A stretch of 60,599 nt of DNA from Clostridiales bacterium (GCA_014799475.1 JAAVHX010000036.1:1-60599); one strand, 5' to 3'. Shown: positions 50,509 through 60,118, numbered from the stretch's first letter. Notes: generated by a model not told the origin, from the letters alone. A program made the numbers and translations.

Positions 50509-51584
50509 AGCAGATCCTCTGTCTGGCCCACGCCCCCTGGCGGGCACGGCCCGACCGCACCCAGCAGCTGCTGGCCCGGCTGGGGGACGCCCAGATCCTG
50601 TTCTTCGAGCCCGCCCCCAGAAAGGGCGAGCCCATGCCCGAGCAGGGCCGCCGGGTGCGCGCCCACATCACCGTGTACACCCTGCCCGCCCCCCTTCCCG
50701 GCCCTCAGGAGGGCACTCTGCTCCACCGGCGCAGGCTGGACAAATCGGCGGATTTCGTCCAGCAGATGATGGACAAGCACCATTTCCGGGAACCGGTGCT
50801 GTGGTGCACCGCCCCCGTCCACGCCCAGTTTCTGGACAAGCTGGCCTACCGGGGGGTGGTGTACGACTGCCACCGCTTCTGGGACGACCAGTACCTGGAC
50901 TGGGAGAGCGACCTGACCCGCCATTCCGAGGTGGTGTTCGCCGCCTCCTTCGGCCTGGTCAAGCGGCTGTCCCCCTGCAACGACAACATCGCCCTGCTCC
51001 CCAACGGGGTCAACCCCCTGCTGTTCCAGCAGCGGGAGCACACCGTCCCCCCTGCCCTGGAGGGCATTTCCGGGCAGCGGGTGCTGGGCCGGATGGGCCG
51101 GATCGACGGCCAGGTGGACCTGGAGCCCCTGCTCTACGCCGCCCGCCACCGGCCGGAGTGGACGTTCTTGCTGATGGGCCCCGCCACCAAACCGGGGGCG
51201 GCCCCGCTGCGGGGACAGGACAACATCGTGCTCACCGGGCCGGTGAACCCCCTGGATGTGCCCGACTGCCTGTACCGCTGCGACCTGCTGTTTGACCTGG
51301 TCCGCCTGGACCGGCCGGGCAGCGACATCGCCCCCAGCCGGGTATATGAGTACCTGGCCACAGGCAAGCCCATCGTCACCGTGGTGGACCCCAGTGTCCC
51401 CGACGCCATCCCGGAGCTGGTATCCACCGCCTACGACGGTTCCGGGTTCCTGCGCCGGTGCAAGGCCGCATTCGGCGAGGATCCCTCCCTCCCCCGCCGC
51501 CGGCGGGAGATGGCGCGGCAGTCCTCCTGGGCCAACCGGGCCCACCAGGTGTCCAACATCCTGGAGGCCACCGGGCTGTTTTGA
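50505..51584 (+). CDS. GT-B glycosyltransferase
   Basis: 359 residues. Rossmann-type N-terminal half (MKQILCLAHAPWRARPDRTQ, VVYDCHRFWDDQYLDW) and C-terminal half with a GT4-like nucleotide-sugar site (FDLVRLDRPGSDIAPSRVYEYLATGKPIV). It resembles TuaH-type transferases of teichuronic acid clusters. It overlaps the GT4-CsaB gene by 4 bp and is likely in the same pathway, building the pyruvylated wall polymer. Sugar specificity cannot be told. Confidence 0.85.
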   Translation: MKQILCLAHAPWRARPDRTQQLLARLGDAQILFFEPAPRKGEPMPEQGRRVRAHITVYTLPAPLPGPQEGTLLHRRRLDKSADFVQQMMDKHHFREPVLWCTAPVHAQFLDKLAYRGVVYDCHRFWDDQYLDWESDLTRHSEVVFAASFGLVKRLSPCNDNIALLPNGVNPLLFQQREHTVPPALEGISGQRVLGRMGRIDGQVDLEPLLYAARHRPEWTFLLMGPATKPGAAPLRGQDNIVLTGPVNPLDVPDCLYRCDLLFDLVRLDRPGSDIAPSRVYEYLATGKPIVTVVDPSVPDAIPELVSTAYDGSGFLRRCKAAFGEDPSLPRRRREMARQSSWANRAHQVSNILEATGLF

Positions 51585-51653
51585 ACTTTTCGCCATGGAC
51601 GGCCCGCCCTGGCCCCAAAGGATTGTATAAGCCTACGAAAATGCGGACGGCTC

Positions 51654-51682
51654 TTGATTTCTGGTTTTTTCTCCGATAAAAT
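51654..51682 (+). promoter_or_regulatory. Sigma-A promoter of the purine operon
   Basis: TTGATT (51654-51659), 17-bp spacer, TAAAAT (51677-51682), about 165 bp before purE. Confidence 0.65.
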
Positions 51683-51713
51683 GGTATCATCCTTTGGAAA
51701 TGAGGTGGCTGCC

Positions 51714-51785
51714 GTGAAGCGTCTCACTCCTGTCCGTCCGGGTTTCCGTCTCCACGGTGCCATTGCGTCCAAATGCTGCAACTGA
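51714..51785 (+). CDS. Candidate leader peptide of the purine operon
   Basis: A 23-codon frame starting GTG, product beginning MKRLTPVRPGFRLHGAIASK and ending CCN. GAGGTGG lies 5 bases before the GTG. It sits between the promoter and a terminator hairpin 8 bp past its stop, the classic layout of translation-coupled attenuation. Confidence 0.45.
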   Translation: MKRLTPVRPGFRLHGAIASKCCN

Positions 51786-51792
51786 GCAAAGC

Positions 51793-51831
51793 AGGCTGCC
51801 CGCGTATGCGCGGCGGCCTGTTTCGTTTTTT
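51793..51831 (+). terminator. Terminator/attenuator in the purine leader
   Basis: Stem AGGCTGCC/GGCGGCCT, extended by GCG/CGC past one bulge (51793-51819), followed by TGTTTCGTTTTTT. It ends just before the AAGGAGGA ribosome site of purE, so it would stop transcription ahead of the operon unless antitermination occurs. Confidence 0.6.
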
Positions 51832-51846
51832 GAAGGAGGACTGGAA

Positions 51847-52338
51847 ATGAAAAAAGTCGCCGTTATCATGGGCTCCGACTCCGATTGGCCGGTGGTCAAG
51901 GGGGCCTGCGCCCAGCTCAAGGAGTTCGGCATCCCCTACGAGGCCCACATCTTGAGCGCCCACCGCACCCCCGCCGCCGCCGCGGACTTTGCCAGAAGCG
52001 CCCGGGCCAACGGCTTCGGCGTGCTCATCTGCGCGGCGGGCATGGCCGCCCACCTGGCCGGGGCCTTTGCGGGTAACTCCACCCTGCCCGTCATCGGCAT
52101 CCCCATGAAGGGGGGCGCCATGGACGGGCTGGACGCCCTGCTGGCCACCGTGCAAATGCCCAGCGGCATCCCCGTGGCCACCGTGGCCATCAACGGGGCC
52201 AAGAACGCCGCTGTGCTGGCCGCCCAGATCCTGGCCGTGTCCGACGACGCCCTGGCGTTCAAGCTGGACGCCGCCCGGGATGAAATGGCGGCGCAGATCG
52301 CCTGGAAAGACACCGATTTACAGGCTGAATTGGACTAA
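51847..52338 (+). CDS. purE: 5-(carboxyamino)imidazole ribonucleotide mutase
   Basis: 163 residues. Opens [20 protein letters not shown], followed by [20 protein letters not shown] and [23 protein letters not shown], the N5-CAIR mutase signature. No purK is adjacent, so whether it uses CAIR synthetase encoded elsewhere or acts as a class II enzyme is open. AAGGAGGACTGG precedes the ATG. First structural gene of the pur operon. Confidence 0.95.
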   Translation: MKKVAVIMGSDSDWPVVKGACAQLKEFGIPYEAHILSAHRTPAAAADFARSARANGFGVLICAAGMAAHLAGAFAGNSTLPVIGIPMKGGAMDGLDALLATVQMPSGIPVATVAINGAKNAAVLAAQILAVSDDALAFKLDAARDEMAAQIAWKDTDLQAELD

Positions 52339-52368
52339 TCAACATACTTTTGAAAGGAAGTTACCATC

Positions 52369-53079
<711 letters not shown>

Positions 53080-53082
53080 GCG

Positions 53083-54501
53083 ATGGGCGGATTTTTTGGC
53101 GCGATCTCCAAGCGCGACGTCACCCTTGACATCTTTTTCGGCGTGGACTACCACTCCCACCTGGGCACCCGCCGGGGCGGCATGATCATCTACGACAAAC
53201 AGGACGGCTTCCAGCGTCAGATCCACTCCATCGAGAACACCCCCTTCCGCACCAAGTTCGAAAACGACCTGGAGAAATTCCACGGCACCGCCGGCATCGG
53301 CTGCATCAGCGACACCGATCCCCAGCCCCTGCTGGTGCGCTCCCATCTGGGCCTGTTCGCCATCTCCACCGTGGGCATCATCAACAACGCCGATGCCCTG
53401 GTGGACGAATACTTCGACGGTCACACCCAGTTTATGGCCATGAGCTCCGGCAAGGTGAACTCCACCGAGCTGACCGCCGCCCTCATCAACCAGAAGGGCT
53501 CACTGGTGGAGGGCATCCGCCACGCCCAGGAGGTCATCGACGGCTCGTCCACCATCCTCATCCTCACCCCCGACGGCATCATCGCCGCCCGTGATAAATT
53601 GGGCCGCCTGCCGGTGCTCATCGGGAAGAATGAGGACGGCTGCTGCGTGTCCTTTGAGTCCTTCGCCTGCACCAAGCTGGGCTACGACAGCGCCTACGAG
53701 CTGGGCCCCGGCGAGATCGTCCGCATCACCGCCGAGGGCTGGGAGACCCTGGCCCCCGCCGGGGACAAAATGCGCATCTGCGCCTTTTTGTGGACTTACT
53801 ACGGCTATCCCAACTCCAATTACGAGAGGATGAACGTGGAGGTCATGCGCTGCCGCAACGGCGAGATCATGGCCCGGGACGAGGCGGCCCGAGGCGCCCT
53901 GCCCGACGTGGACTGGGTGGCGGGGGTGCCCGACTCCGGCGTGCCCCACGCCATCGGCTACGCCAACCGCAGCGGCAAGCCCTTCGCCCGGCCCTTCGTC
54001 AAGTACACCCCCACCTGGCCCCGTTCCTTCATGCCCGCCAGCCAGGAGGTACGCAACCAGGTGGCGAAAATGAAGCAGATCCCCGTCCCGGAGCTGATTC
54101 AGGGCCAAAAGCTGCTCTTTGTGGACGACTCCATCGTCCGGGGCACCCAGCTGCGGGAGACGGTGGACTTCCTGTACGGCGCGGGGGCAAAGGAAGTACA
54201 TATGCGTTCCGCCTGCCCCCCCATCATGTACGGCTGCAAATACCTGAACTTCTCCCGGAGCAACTCTGAAATGGAGCTGCTGGCCCGGACCATCGTCCAG
54301 GAGCTGGAGGGGGACGAGGGCCAGCGGCATTTGGAGGAATACGCCGATTCCAACACGGAGCGGGGCCAGTGCCTGCTCAAGTCCATCTGCGAAAAGCTGG
54401 GCTTCGACTCCCTGGGCTACCAGTCCCTGGACGGGCTGCTGGAGGCCATCGGCATCGACCGGGACAAAATCTGCACTTATTGCTGGACGGGGAAGGAATA
54501 A
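53083..54501 (+). CDS. purF: Amidophosphoribosyltransferase lacking the glutaminase cysteine
   Basis: 472 residues. Two-domain PurF: N-terminal Ntn-glutaminase fold (1 to about 230) and C-terminal PRTase with the PRPP loop LLFVDDSIVRGTQLRE and PTWPRSFMPAS. The usual N terminus is Met-Cys-Gly; here it is Met-Gly-Gly (MGGFFGAISKRDVTLDIFFG), so the nucleophilic Cys needed to hydrolyse glutamine is absent. Other glutaminase features (HLGTRRGG, GTAGIGC, NNADALVDEYF) remain. It may be ammonia-dependent or receive ammonia from a partner. It follows purC by 3 bp. No alternative start supplies a cysteine. Confidence 0.92.
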   Translation: MGGFFGAISKRDVTLDIFFGVDYHSHLGTRRGGMIIYDKQDGFQRQIHSIENTPFRTKFENDLEKFHGTAGIGCISDTDPQPLLVRSHLGLFAISTVGIINNADALVDEYFDGHTQFMAMSSGKVNSTELTAALINQKGSLVEGIRHAQEVIDGSSTILILTPDGIIAARDKLGRLPVLIGKNEDGCCVSFESFACTKLGYDSAYELGPGEIVRITAEGWETLAPAGDKMRICAFLWTYYGYPNSNYERMNVEVMRCRNGEIMARDEAARGALPDVDWVAGVPDSGVPHAIGYANRSGKPFARPFVKYTPTWPRSFMPASQEVRNQVAKMKQIPVPELIQGQKLLFVDDSIVRGTQLRETVDFLYGAGAKEVHMRSACPPIMYGCKYLNFSRSNSEMELLARTIVQELEGDEGQRHLEEYADSNTERGQCLLKSICEKLGFDSLGYQSLDGLLEAIGIDRDKICTYCWTGKE

Positions 54502-54511
54502 ACTCCCTGGA

Positions 54512-54527
54512 TGTTTCACGTGAAACA
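54512..54527. promoter_or_regulatory. parS centromere site
   Basis: TGTTTCACGTGAAACA, a perfect 16-bp palindrome identical to the ParB/Spo0J parS consensus, in the 59-bp gap between purF and purM. ParB loading here would seed SMC. Such sites cluster around the replication origin. Confidence 0.85.
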
Positions 54528-54560
54528 CATGTTCTAATTACATTGTTTGGAGGTTTCGCT

Positions 54561-55601
54561 ATGCAAGACTCCCATTCCGCGTCCTACGCCGCCGCCGGCG
54601 TGGACATTGAGGCCGGGTACAAGGGCGTACAGCTCATGAAAAAGCACGTGGAGCGCACCATGATCCCCGGCGTGGTCAGCGGCATCGGCGGATTCGGCGG
54701 GCTATTCGCCCCCGACCTGGCCAGCATGAAGGAACCCATCCTGGTGTCCGGCACCGACGGCGTGGGCACCAAGATCCGGATCGCCCAGCTGCTGGACAAG
54801 CACGACACCATCGGCATCGACTGCGTGGCCATGTGCGTCAACGACATCGTGTGCTGCGGCGCCAAGCCCCTGTTCTTCCTGGACTACATCGCCATCGGCA
54901 AAAACGAGCCGGAGAAGGTGGCGGCCATGGTGGCCGGCGTGGCGGAGGGCTGCGTCCAGGCGGGCTGCGCCCTCATCGGCGGCGAGACCGCCGAACACCC
55001 CGGCGTCATGAACCCCGAGGACTACGACCTGGCGGGCTTCTCCGTGGGCATCGTGGACAAGGAAAAGATGCTCGACAACACCAAAATGAAGGCCGGGGAC
55101 GTCATCCTGGGCCTTGCCTCCAACGGCCTGCACTCCAACGGCTTCTCCCTGGTGCGCAAGGTGTTCGACATCGAGCACGCCGACCTCAACAAGCCCCTGG
55201 ACGAGCTGGACGGCAAATCCCTGGGCGAGGAGCTGCTGGCACCCACCAAGATCTACGTCAAGCCCGTGCTGGCCGCCATGGAGGCCGCCCGGGTGTACGG
55301 CGTCAGCCACATCACCGGCGGCGGCTTCTTTGAGAACATCCCCCGCTGCCTGCCCCAGGGGCTGACCGCCAAGATCGACAAATCCGCCCTCCAGATCCCC
55401 CCCATCTTCTCCCTGCTCCAAAAGACCGGGAACATCCCCGAGCGGGATATGTTCAACACCTTTAACATGGGCGCCGGCATGGTGCTGGTGGTGGACAAGG
55501 AGGACGTGGTCAAGGCTGTGGCCGCCCTGGACAGGGCGGGCTGCCCCGCCCGGGTCATCGGCGAGGTGGTCCCCGGCGACGGGGGCGTGGAGCTGTTATG
55601 A
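54561..55601 (+). CDS. purM: Phosphoribosylformylglycinamidine cyclo-ligase
   Basis: 346 residues. AIR synthetase: YAAAGVDIEAGYKGVQLMKK, GTDGVGTKIRIAQ, DCVAMCVNDIVCCGAKPLFFLDY, GGETAEHPG, ASNGLHSNGFSLVRK and HITGGGFFENIPRCLP are the family landmarks. The ATG at 54561 follows TTGGAGG. The purN start overlaps its stop by 4 bp. parS lies just upstream. Confidence 0.97.
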   Translation: MQDSHSASYAAAGVDIEAGYKGVQLMKKHVERTMIPGVVSGIGGFGGLFAPDLASMKEPILVSGTDGVGTKIRIAQLLDKHDTIGIDCVAMCVNDIVCCGAKPLFFLDYIAIGKNEPEKVAAMVAGVAEGCVQAGCALIGGETAEHPGVMNPEDYDLAGFSVGIVDKEKMLDNTKMKAGDVILGLASNGLHSNGFSLVRKVFDIEHADLNKPLDELDGKSLGEELLAPTKIYVKPVLAAMEAARVYGVSHITGGGFFENIPRCLPQGLTAKIDKSALQIPPIFSLLQKTGNIPERDMFNTFNMGAGMVLVVDKEDVVKAVAALDRAGCPARVIGEVVPGDGGVELL

Positions 55602-56263
55602 GCAAGGTGAAGCGCATCGCCGTGCTGGTGTCCGGCGGCGGCACCAACCTGCAGGCCCTCATCGACGCCCAGCGCCGGGGGGACATCATCAACGGGGAAA
55701 TCGCCGCCGTCATCGCCTCCAAGCCCGGGGTCTACGCCCTGGAGCGGGCCAAACGGGCCCGCATCCCCGGCTATGTGGTGGCCCGGAAGGATTTCCCCGA
55801 CAGCCGGGCCATGACCATGGCGCTGGTGGACAAGCTGAAAAGCCTGGACATCGACCTGGTGGTGCTGGCGGGGTTCATGGTCATCCTCACCGAGGAGATG
55901 GTGAGGGCTTACCCCAACGCCATTTTGAACGTCCACCCCGCCCTGATCCCCTCCTTCTGCGGGGAAGGGCATTATGGACTTCACGTCCATGAAAAGGCGC
56001 TGGAGTACGGCGTGAAGGTGTCCGGCGCCACCGTCCACTTCGTCAGCGAGGAGTGCGACGGCGGGCCCATCGTGCTGCAAAAGGCGGTGGCGGTGGAGGA
56101 GAACGACACCCCGGAGACCCTCCAGCGCCGCATCATGGAGCAGGCGGAGTGGGTCATCCTGCCCCGGGCCGTGTCCCTGTTCTGCCAGGGACGCTTGAAA
56201 GTGGAGGGCCGAACCGTCCGCATTTTAAAGCCGCTGAATCTATCAAAGGAGTGTCTGCAATGA
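55598..56263 (+). CDS. purN: Phosphoribosylglycinamide formyltransferase
   Basis: 221 residues. GAR transformylase using 10-formyl-THF: RIAVLVSGGGTNLQALID (PRPP-like substrate loop), LAGFMVILTEEMV, the catalytic trio in NAILNVHPALIPSF and HFVSEECDGGPIV. Normal length. Overlaps purM by 4 bp and the IMP cyclohydrolase gene by 4 bp. Confidence 0.97.
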   Translation: MSKVKRIAVLVSGGGTNLQALIDAQRRGDIINGEIAAVIASKPGVYALERAKRARIPGYVVARKDFPDSRAMTMALVDKLKSLDIDLVVLAGFMVILTEEMVRAYPNAILNVHPALIPSFCGEGHYGLHVHEKALEYGVKVSGATVHFVSEECDGGPIVLQKAVAVEENDTPETLQRRIMEQAEWVILPRAVSLFCQGRLKVEGRTVRILKPLNLSKECLQ

Positions 56264-56964
56264 TCGACATGACCGAGTATTTACAGAATAACCCCTACCC
56301 CGGCCGGGGCATTATGATCGGCCGCTCCGCCGACAACAAGTGCGCCGTCATCGCCTACTTCATCATGGGCCGCAGCGAGAACAGCCGCAACCGTGTCTTT
56401 GAGGAGACGGAGGACGGCATCCGCACCCGCGCCTTTGACGAGTCCAAGATGACCGACCCCTCCCTCATCATCTACCACCCCGTCCGGCGGATGGACAACG
56501 GCATCACCATCGTCACCAACGGCGACCAGACCGACACCATCCGGGATAACATTTTGCAGGGCCACTGCTATCGCCATGCCCTGAACACCCGCACCTTCGA
56601 GCCGGACGGCCCCAACTACACCCCCCGTATCTCCGGCGTGGTGAAGCCCAACGGCTCCTACGACCTGTCCATCCTCAAGAGCCTGGACGGCGACCCCTCC
56701 TGCGCCTGCCGGTACTTCTACGAGTACGAGGCCCCCAAGGCCGGGGTGGGCCACTTCATCCACACCTATGAGAGCGACGGGAACCCCCTGCCCTCCTTCC
56801 AGGGGGAGCCGCGGATGGTGTCCATCACCGCCCCCGACGCGGAGACGCTGGCCGGGGATCTGTGGCTGGCGCTGAATGACGACAACAAGGTGTCCCTGTT
56901 CGTGCGGTATATCGACCTGGAGACCGGGGACGACGAGACGTCCATCATCAATAAGCACTGGTAA
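56260..56964 (+). CDS. IMP cyclohydrolase, stand-alone
   Basis: 234 residues of the archaeal PurO-like IMP cyclohydrolase family, which closes FAICAR to IMP; in most bacteria this is the N-terminal half of PurH, with a different fold. Visible: YLQNNPYPGRGIMIGRSADN, YFIMGRSENSRNR, DPSLIIYHPVR, NGDQTDTI and PNYTPRISGV. The ATG at 56260 overlaps the purN stop (ATGA) and follows AAAGGAGTG. It is directly followed by a separate AICAR transformylase, together replacing bifunctional PurH. Confidence 0.9.
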   Translation: MIDMTEYLQNNPYPGRGIMIGRSADNKCAVIAYFIMGRSENSRNRVFEETEDGIRTRAFDESKMTDPSLIIYHPVRRMDNGITIVTNGDQTDTIRDNILQGHCYRHALNTRTFEPDGPNYTPRISGVVKPNGSYDLSILKSLDGDPSCACRYFYEYEAPKAGVGHFIHTYESDGNPLPSFQGEPRMVSITAPDAETLAGDLWLALNDDNKVSLFVRYIDLETGDDETSIINKHW

Positions 56965-56979
56965 GGAGGAGGTTTGAAC

Positions 56980-58152
56980 ATGACCGAGCTGGAACTGAAA
57001 TACGGCTGCAACCCCAACCAGAAGCCCGCCCGCATCTTCATGGAAAACGGCGAGCTGCCCCTGGAAGTACTGAACGGCAAGCCGGGGTACATCAACTTCA
57101 TGGACGCGCTGAACTCCTGGCAGCTGGTGAAGGCGCTGAAAAAGGCCACCGGCCTGCCCGCCGCCGCCTCCTTCAAGCACGTCTCCCCCGCCGGGGCGGC
57201 CCTGGGCCTGCCCCTGACCGACGTGGAGCGCCGCATCTATTTCGCCCCCGAGGGCGAATTGTCCCCCATCGCCTGCGCCTACATCCGGGCCCGGGGGGCC
57301 GACCGGCTGTGCTCCTTTGGCGACTGGGCGGCACTGTCCGACACCTGCGACGCCGACACCGCCCGGTTCCTGGCCCTGGAGGTGTCCGACGGCGTCATCG
57401 CCCCCGGCTACACCGACGAGGCGCTGGAAATCCTCAAGACCAAGCGCAAGGGCGGCTATAATGTGGTGAAGATCGACCCCGATTACGCCCCCGCCCCCAT
57501 CGAGCGGCGGAACATCTTCGGCATCACCTTCGAGCAGGGCTACAATGACCTGGCGATTGACGAGAAGATGCTGGAAAACATCGTCACCGAAAACCGCGAT
57601 CTGCCCCAGGAGGCCAAGCACGATATGCTGCTGGCCCTCATCACGCTGAAATACACCCAGTCCAACTCGGTGTGCTACGTCAAGGGCGGACAGACCCTTG
57701 GCGTGGGCGCGGGCCAGCAGAGCCGTATCCACTGCACGAGGCTGGCGGGCAACAAGGCGGACATCTGGTGGCTGCGCCAGCATCCGAAGGTGCTGGGCCT
57801 CCAGTTCGAGGACGGCATCCGCCGCCCCGACCGGGACAACGCCATTGACCTGTACATCTCCGAGGAGCACGACGACGTGCTGGCCGAGGGCGTGTGGCAG
57901 AACACCTTCAAGGTGAAGCCCGACGTGCTCACCGAGGAGGAGAAAAAGGACTGGATCGCCCAGATGTCCGGCGTGACCGTGGGCTCCGACGCCTTCTTCC
58001 CCTTCGACGACAACGTGGAGCGGGCCTTCAAATCCGGCGCCAAGTACATCGCCCAGCCCGGCGGCTCCATCCGGGACGACCAGGTCATCGCCACCGCCGA
58101 CAAGCACGATATGGTCATGGCGTTCACCGGGATGCGGCTGTTCCACCATTAA
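56980..58152 (+). CDS. purH: AICAR formyltransferase, stand-alone
   Basis: 390 residues matching only the transformylase half of PurH; the N-terminal MGS-like cyclohydrolase domain is absent. Start MTELELKYGCNPNQKPARIF; the catalytic Lys-His pair is K66-H67 in SFKHVSPAG; later SNSVCYVKGGQTLGVGAGQQ, GSDAFFPFDDNVE and AQPGGSIRDDQVI. The ATG at 56980 follows AAGGAGGAGG. The missing activity is supplied by the preceding gene. Confidence 0.94.
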   Translation: MTELELKYGCNPNQKPARIFMENGELPLEVLNGKPGYINFMDALNSWQLVKALKKATGLPAAASFKHVSPAGAALGLPLTDVERRIYFAPEGELSPIACAYIRARGADRLCSFGDWAALSDTCDADTARFLALEVSDGVIAPGYTDEALEILKTKRKGGYNVVKIDPDYAPAPIERRNIFGITFEQGYNDLAIDEKMLENIVTENRDLPQEAKHDMLLALITLKYTQSNSVCYVKGGQTLGVGAGQQSRIHCTRLAGNKADIWWLRQHPKVLGLQFEDGIRRPDRDNAIDLYISEEHDDVLAEGVWQNTFKVKPDVLTEEEKKDWIAQMSGVTVGSDAFFPFDDNVERAFKSGAKYIAQPGGSIRDDQVIATADKHDMVMAFTGMRLFHH

Positions 58153-58165
58153 GGGGGGCATTGGA

Positions 58166-59422
58166 ATGAAAGTTTTAGTGGTAGGCTCCGGCGGACGGGA
58201 GCACGCCATCTGCTGGAAGCTGGCCCAGTCGCCCAAGGTTGACGAGCTGTTCTGCGCCCCCGGCAACGCGGGCATCGGCCAAGTGGCCAAGTGCGTGAAT
58301 GTCAAAGCCACCGACGTGGATGGTATGGTCCAGTGGGCAAAGGATAACGCCATGGATTTCGTGGTGGTGGCCCCGGACGACCCCCTGGCTCTGGGCATGG
58401 TGGACGCGCTGGAGGCGGCGGGCATCCCCGCCTTTGGACCCCGGGCCAACGCCGCCGTCATCGAGGCCAGCAAGGCGTTCTCCAAGGAACTGATGAAGAA
58501 GTACCGCATCCCCACCGCCAAATACGAGACGTTCACCGAGCTGGACAAGGCCCTCCGTTACATCGAGGCGCAGGGCGCGCCCATCGTGGTCAAGGCGGAC
58601 GGGCTGGCCCTGGGCAAGGGCGTGGTGGTGGCCGCCACCGTGGACGAGGCCAAGACCGCCGCCCGGGAGATGATGGAGGACAAGAAGTTCGGCGAGTCCG
58701 GCTCCACCGTGGTCATCGAGGAGTGCATGACCGGGCCGGAGGTCACCGTGCTGGCCTTTGCCGATGGGGAGCACGTGCGGCCCATGCCCGCCAGCCAGGA
58801 TCACAAGCGGGCCTACGACGGCAACCAAGGCCCCAACACTGGCGGCATGGGGGCCATCTCCCCCCCGCCCCAGTACACGCCGGACATCGCCAAACGGTGC
58901 GAGGAGGAGATCTTCCAGCCCACCATACAGGCGCTGAAGGCGGAGGGCCGGCCCTTCCACGGGGTGATCTACTTCGGGCTGATGCTCACCCCGGAGGGGC
59001 CGAAAGTGGTGGAATACAACGCCCGCTTCGGCGACCCGGAGTGTCAGGCGGTGCTGTCCCTGCTGGAGGGCGATTTGATGGATGTCTTCACCGCCTGCCG
59101 GGAGGGGACGCTGGATCAGGCGGATCTGCGCTGGAAAGACAGCGCCGCCTGCTGTCTGGTGCTGGCTTCCGGCGGCTACCCCCTGGACTACAAGAAGGGC
59201 TACCCCATCTCCGGGCTGGACGAGGCTGGGAAATCCGCTGTGGTGTTCCACGCCGGCACCGCCGAGAAGGACGGTCAGATCGTCACCAGCGGCGGGCGGG
59301 TGCTGGGCGTCACCGCCCTGGGGGACACCCTGGACGATGCCATCGCCAACGCCTACGCCGCCGCCAACCCGATTTCCTTTACCAATATGCACTTCCGTAC
59401 CGACATCGGCCACGCGTTCTAA
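58166..59422 (+). CDS. purD: Phosphoribosylamine--glycine ligase
   Basis: 418 residues of the ATP-grasp family. MKVLVVGSGGREHAICWKL at the start, VVVAPDDPLALGMVD, KADGLALGKGVVVA, QDHKRAYDGNQGPNTGGMGA and EYNARFGDPECQAVL are diagnostic. Preceded by AAGGGGGGCATTGGA. Its stop abuts the next start without a gap. Confidence 0.97.
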   Translation: MKVLVVGSGGREHAICWKLAQSPKVDELFCAPGNAGIGQVAKCVNVKATDVDGMVQWAKDNAMDFVVVAPDDPLALGMVDALEAAGIPAFGPRANAAVIEASKAFSKELMKKYRIPTAKYETFTELDKALRYIEAQGAPIVVKADGLALGKGVVVAATVDEAKTAAREMMEDKKFGESGSTVVIEECMTGPEVTVLAFADGEHVRPMPASQDHKRAYDGNQGPNTGGMGAISPPPQYTPDIAKRCEEEIFQPTIQALKAEGRPFHGVIYFGLMLTPEGPKVVEYNARFGDPECQAVLSLLEGDLMDVFTACREGTLDQADLRWKDSAACCLVLASGGYPLDYKKGYPISGLDEAGKSAVVFHAGTAEKDGQIVTSGGRVLGVTALGDTLDDAIANAYAAANPISFTNMHFRTDIGHAF

Positions 59423-60118
59423 ATGGACAAGCTGTTGGAGCGCGACCTGTACGGCCCGGTGCGGGACTACCTGGAAGGGCTGGGCTACGAGGTCAAGGGC
59501 GAGGTGAAAGACTGCGACGTCACCGCCCTGCGGGACGGCGAACTCATCGTGGTGGAGCTAAAACGGGGCTTCACCCTGGAGCTGATTTACCAGGCCCTGG
59601 ACCGGCAGCGGGTGGCCGACGGGGTATACGTGGCGGTGCCGCTGCCCAAGCGGGGCTATATGTCCCCCCACATTCGGGAAATGCAGTCCCTGTGCCGGCG
59701 GCTGGAGCTGGGTCTGATCTTTGTGGGCTTCACCCAGAAGGGTGTGCCTCAAATTGACGTGGTGGTCCATCCCAAGGAGGCGTCCGCCCCACGGCGGGAC
59801 AGAAAGCGCCGCCTGGCTGTGATCCGGGAGCATGAGAGCCGCACGGGCAGCGCCAACACAGGCGGCGTGACCCGGAAAAAGATTCTGACAGCCTACAAGG
59901 AGCAGGCCCTTCGAACCGCCCGGATCCTCCACGAAGCCGGCCCCGCGCGGGTGGAAGACGTAAAGCAGATGGGCGGCCCCGCCAACGCCGCCGCCATCCT
60001 GGGGCGCAACGTGCTGGGCTGGTTCGACCGGGAGCTTGGCCCGGACGGGCGGAAATACCTCTATCGTGTGAATCAGAAGGGCCTGGAGGCGCTGGAGCTG
60101 TACCGGGACATCCCTTGA
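59423..60118 (+). CDS. DUF2161 family protein, PD-(D/E)XK nuclease-like
   Basis: 231 residues. N-terminal half has a nuclease-like core: LYGPVRDYLEGLGYEVKGEV, then D-x10-ELK in CDVTALRDGELIVVELKRGF, the acidic-acidic-lysine trio of PD-(D/E)XK folds. The C-terminal half (about 130-231) is basic and looks like a winged helix (ARILHEAGPARVEDVKQMGG). DUF2161 proteins are annotated as phosphodiesterase-like without assigned substrate. The ATG at 59423 directly follows the purD stop, so it is translated from the pur operon mRNA; a terminator comes after it. Confidence 0.85.
   Translation: MDKLLERDLYGPVRDYLEGLGYEVKGEVKDCDVTALRDGELIVVELKRGFTLELIYQALDRQRVADGVYVAVPLPKRGYMSPHIREMQSLCRRLELGLIFVGFTQKGVPQIDVVVHPKEASAPRRDRKRRLAVIREHESRTGSANTGGVTRKKILTAYKEQALRTARILHEAGPARVEDVKQMGGPANAAAILGRNVLGWFDRELGPDGRKYLYRVNQKGLEALELYRDIP

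Noticed and set aside
51683-51846. Purine, ZTP or PRPP riboswitch ahead of purE
   Set aside because: None of the conserved cores can be found; a leader frame and terminator explain the region better.
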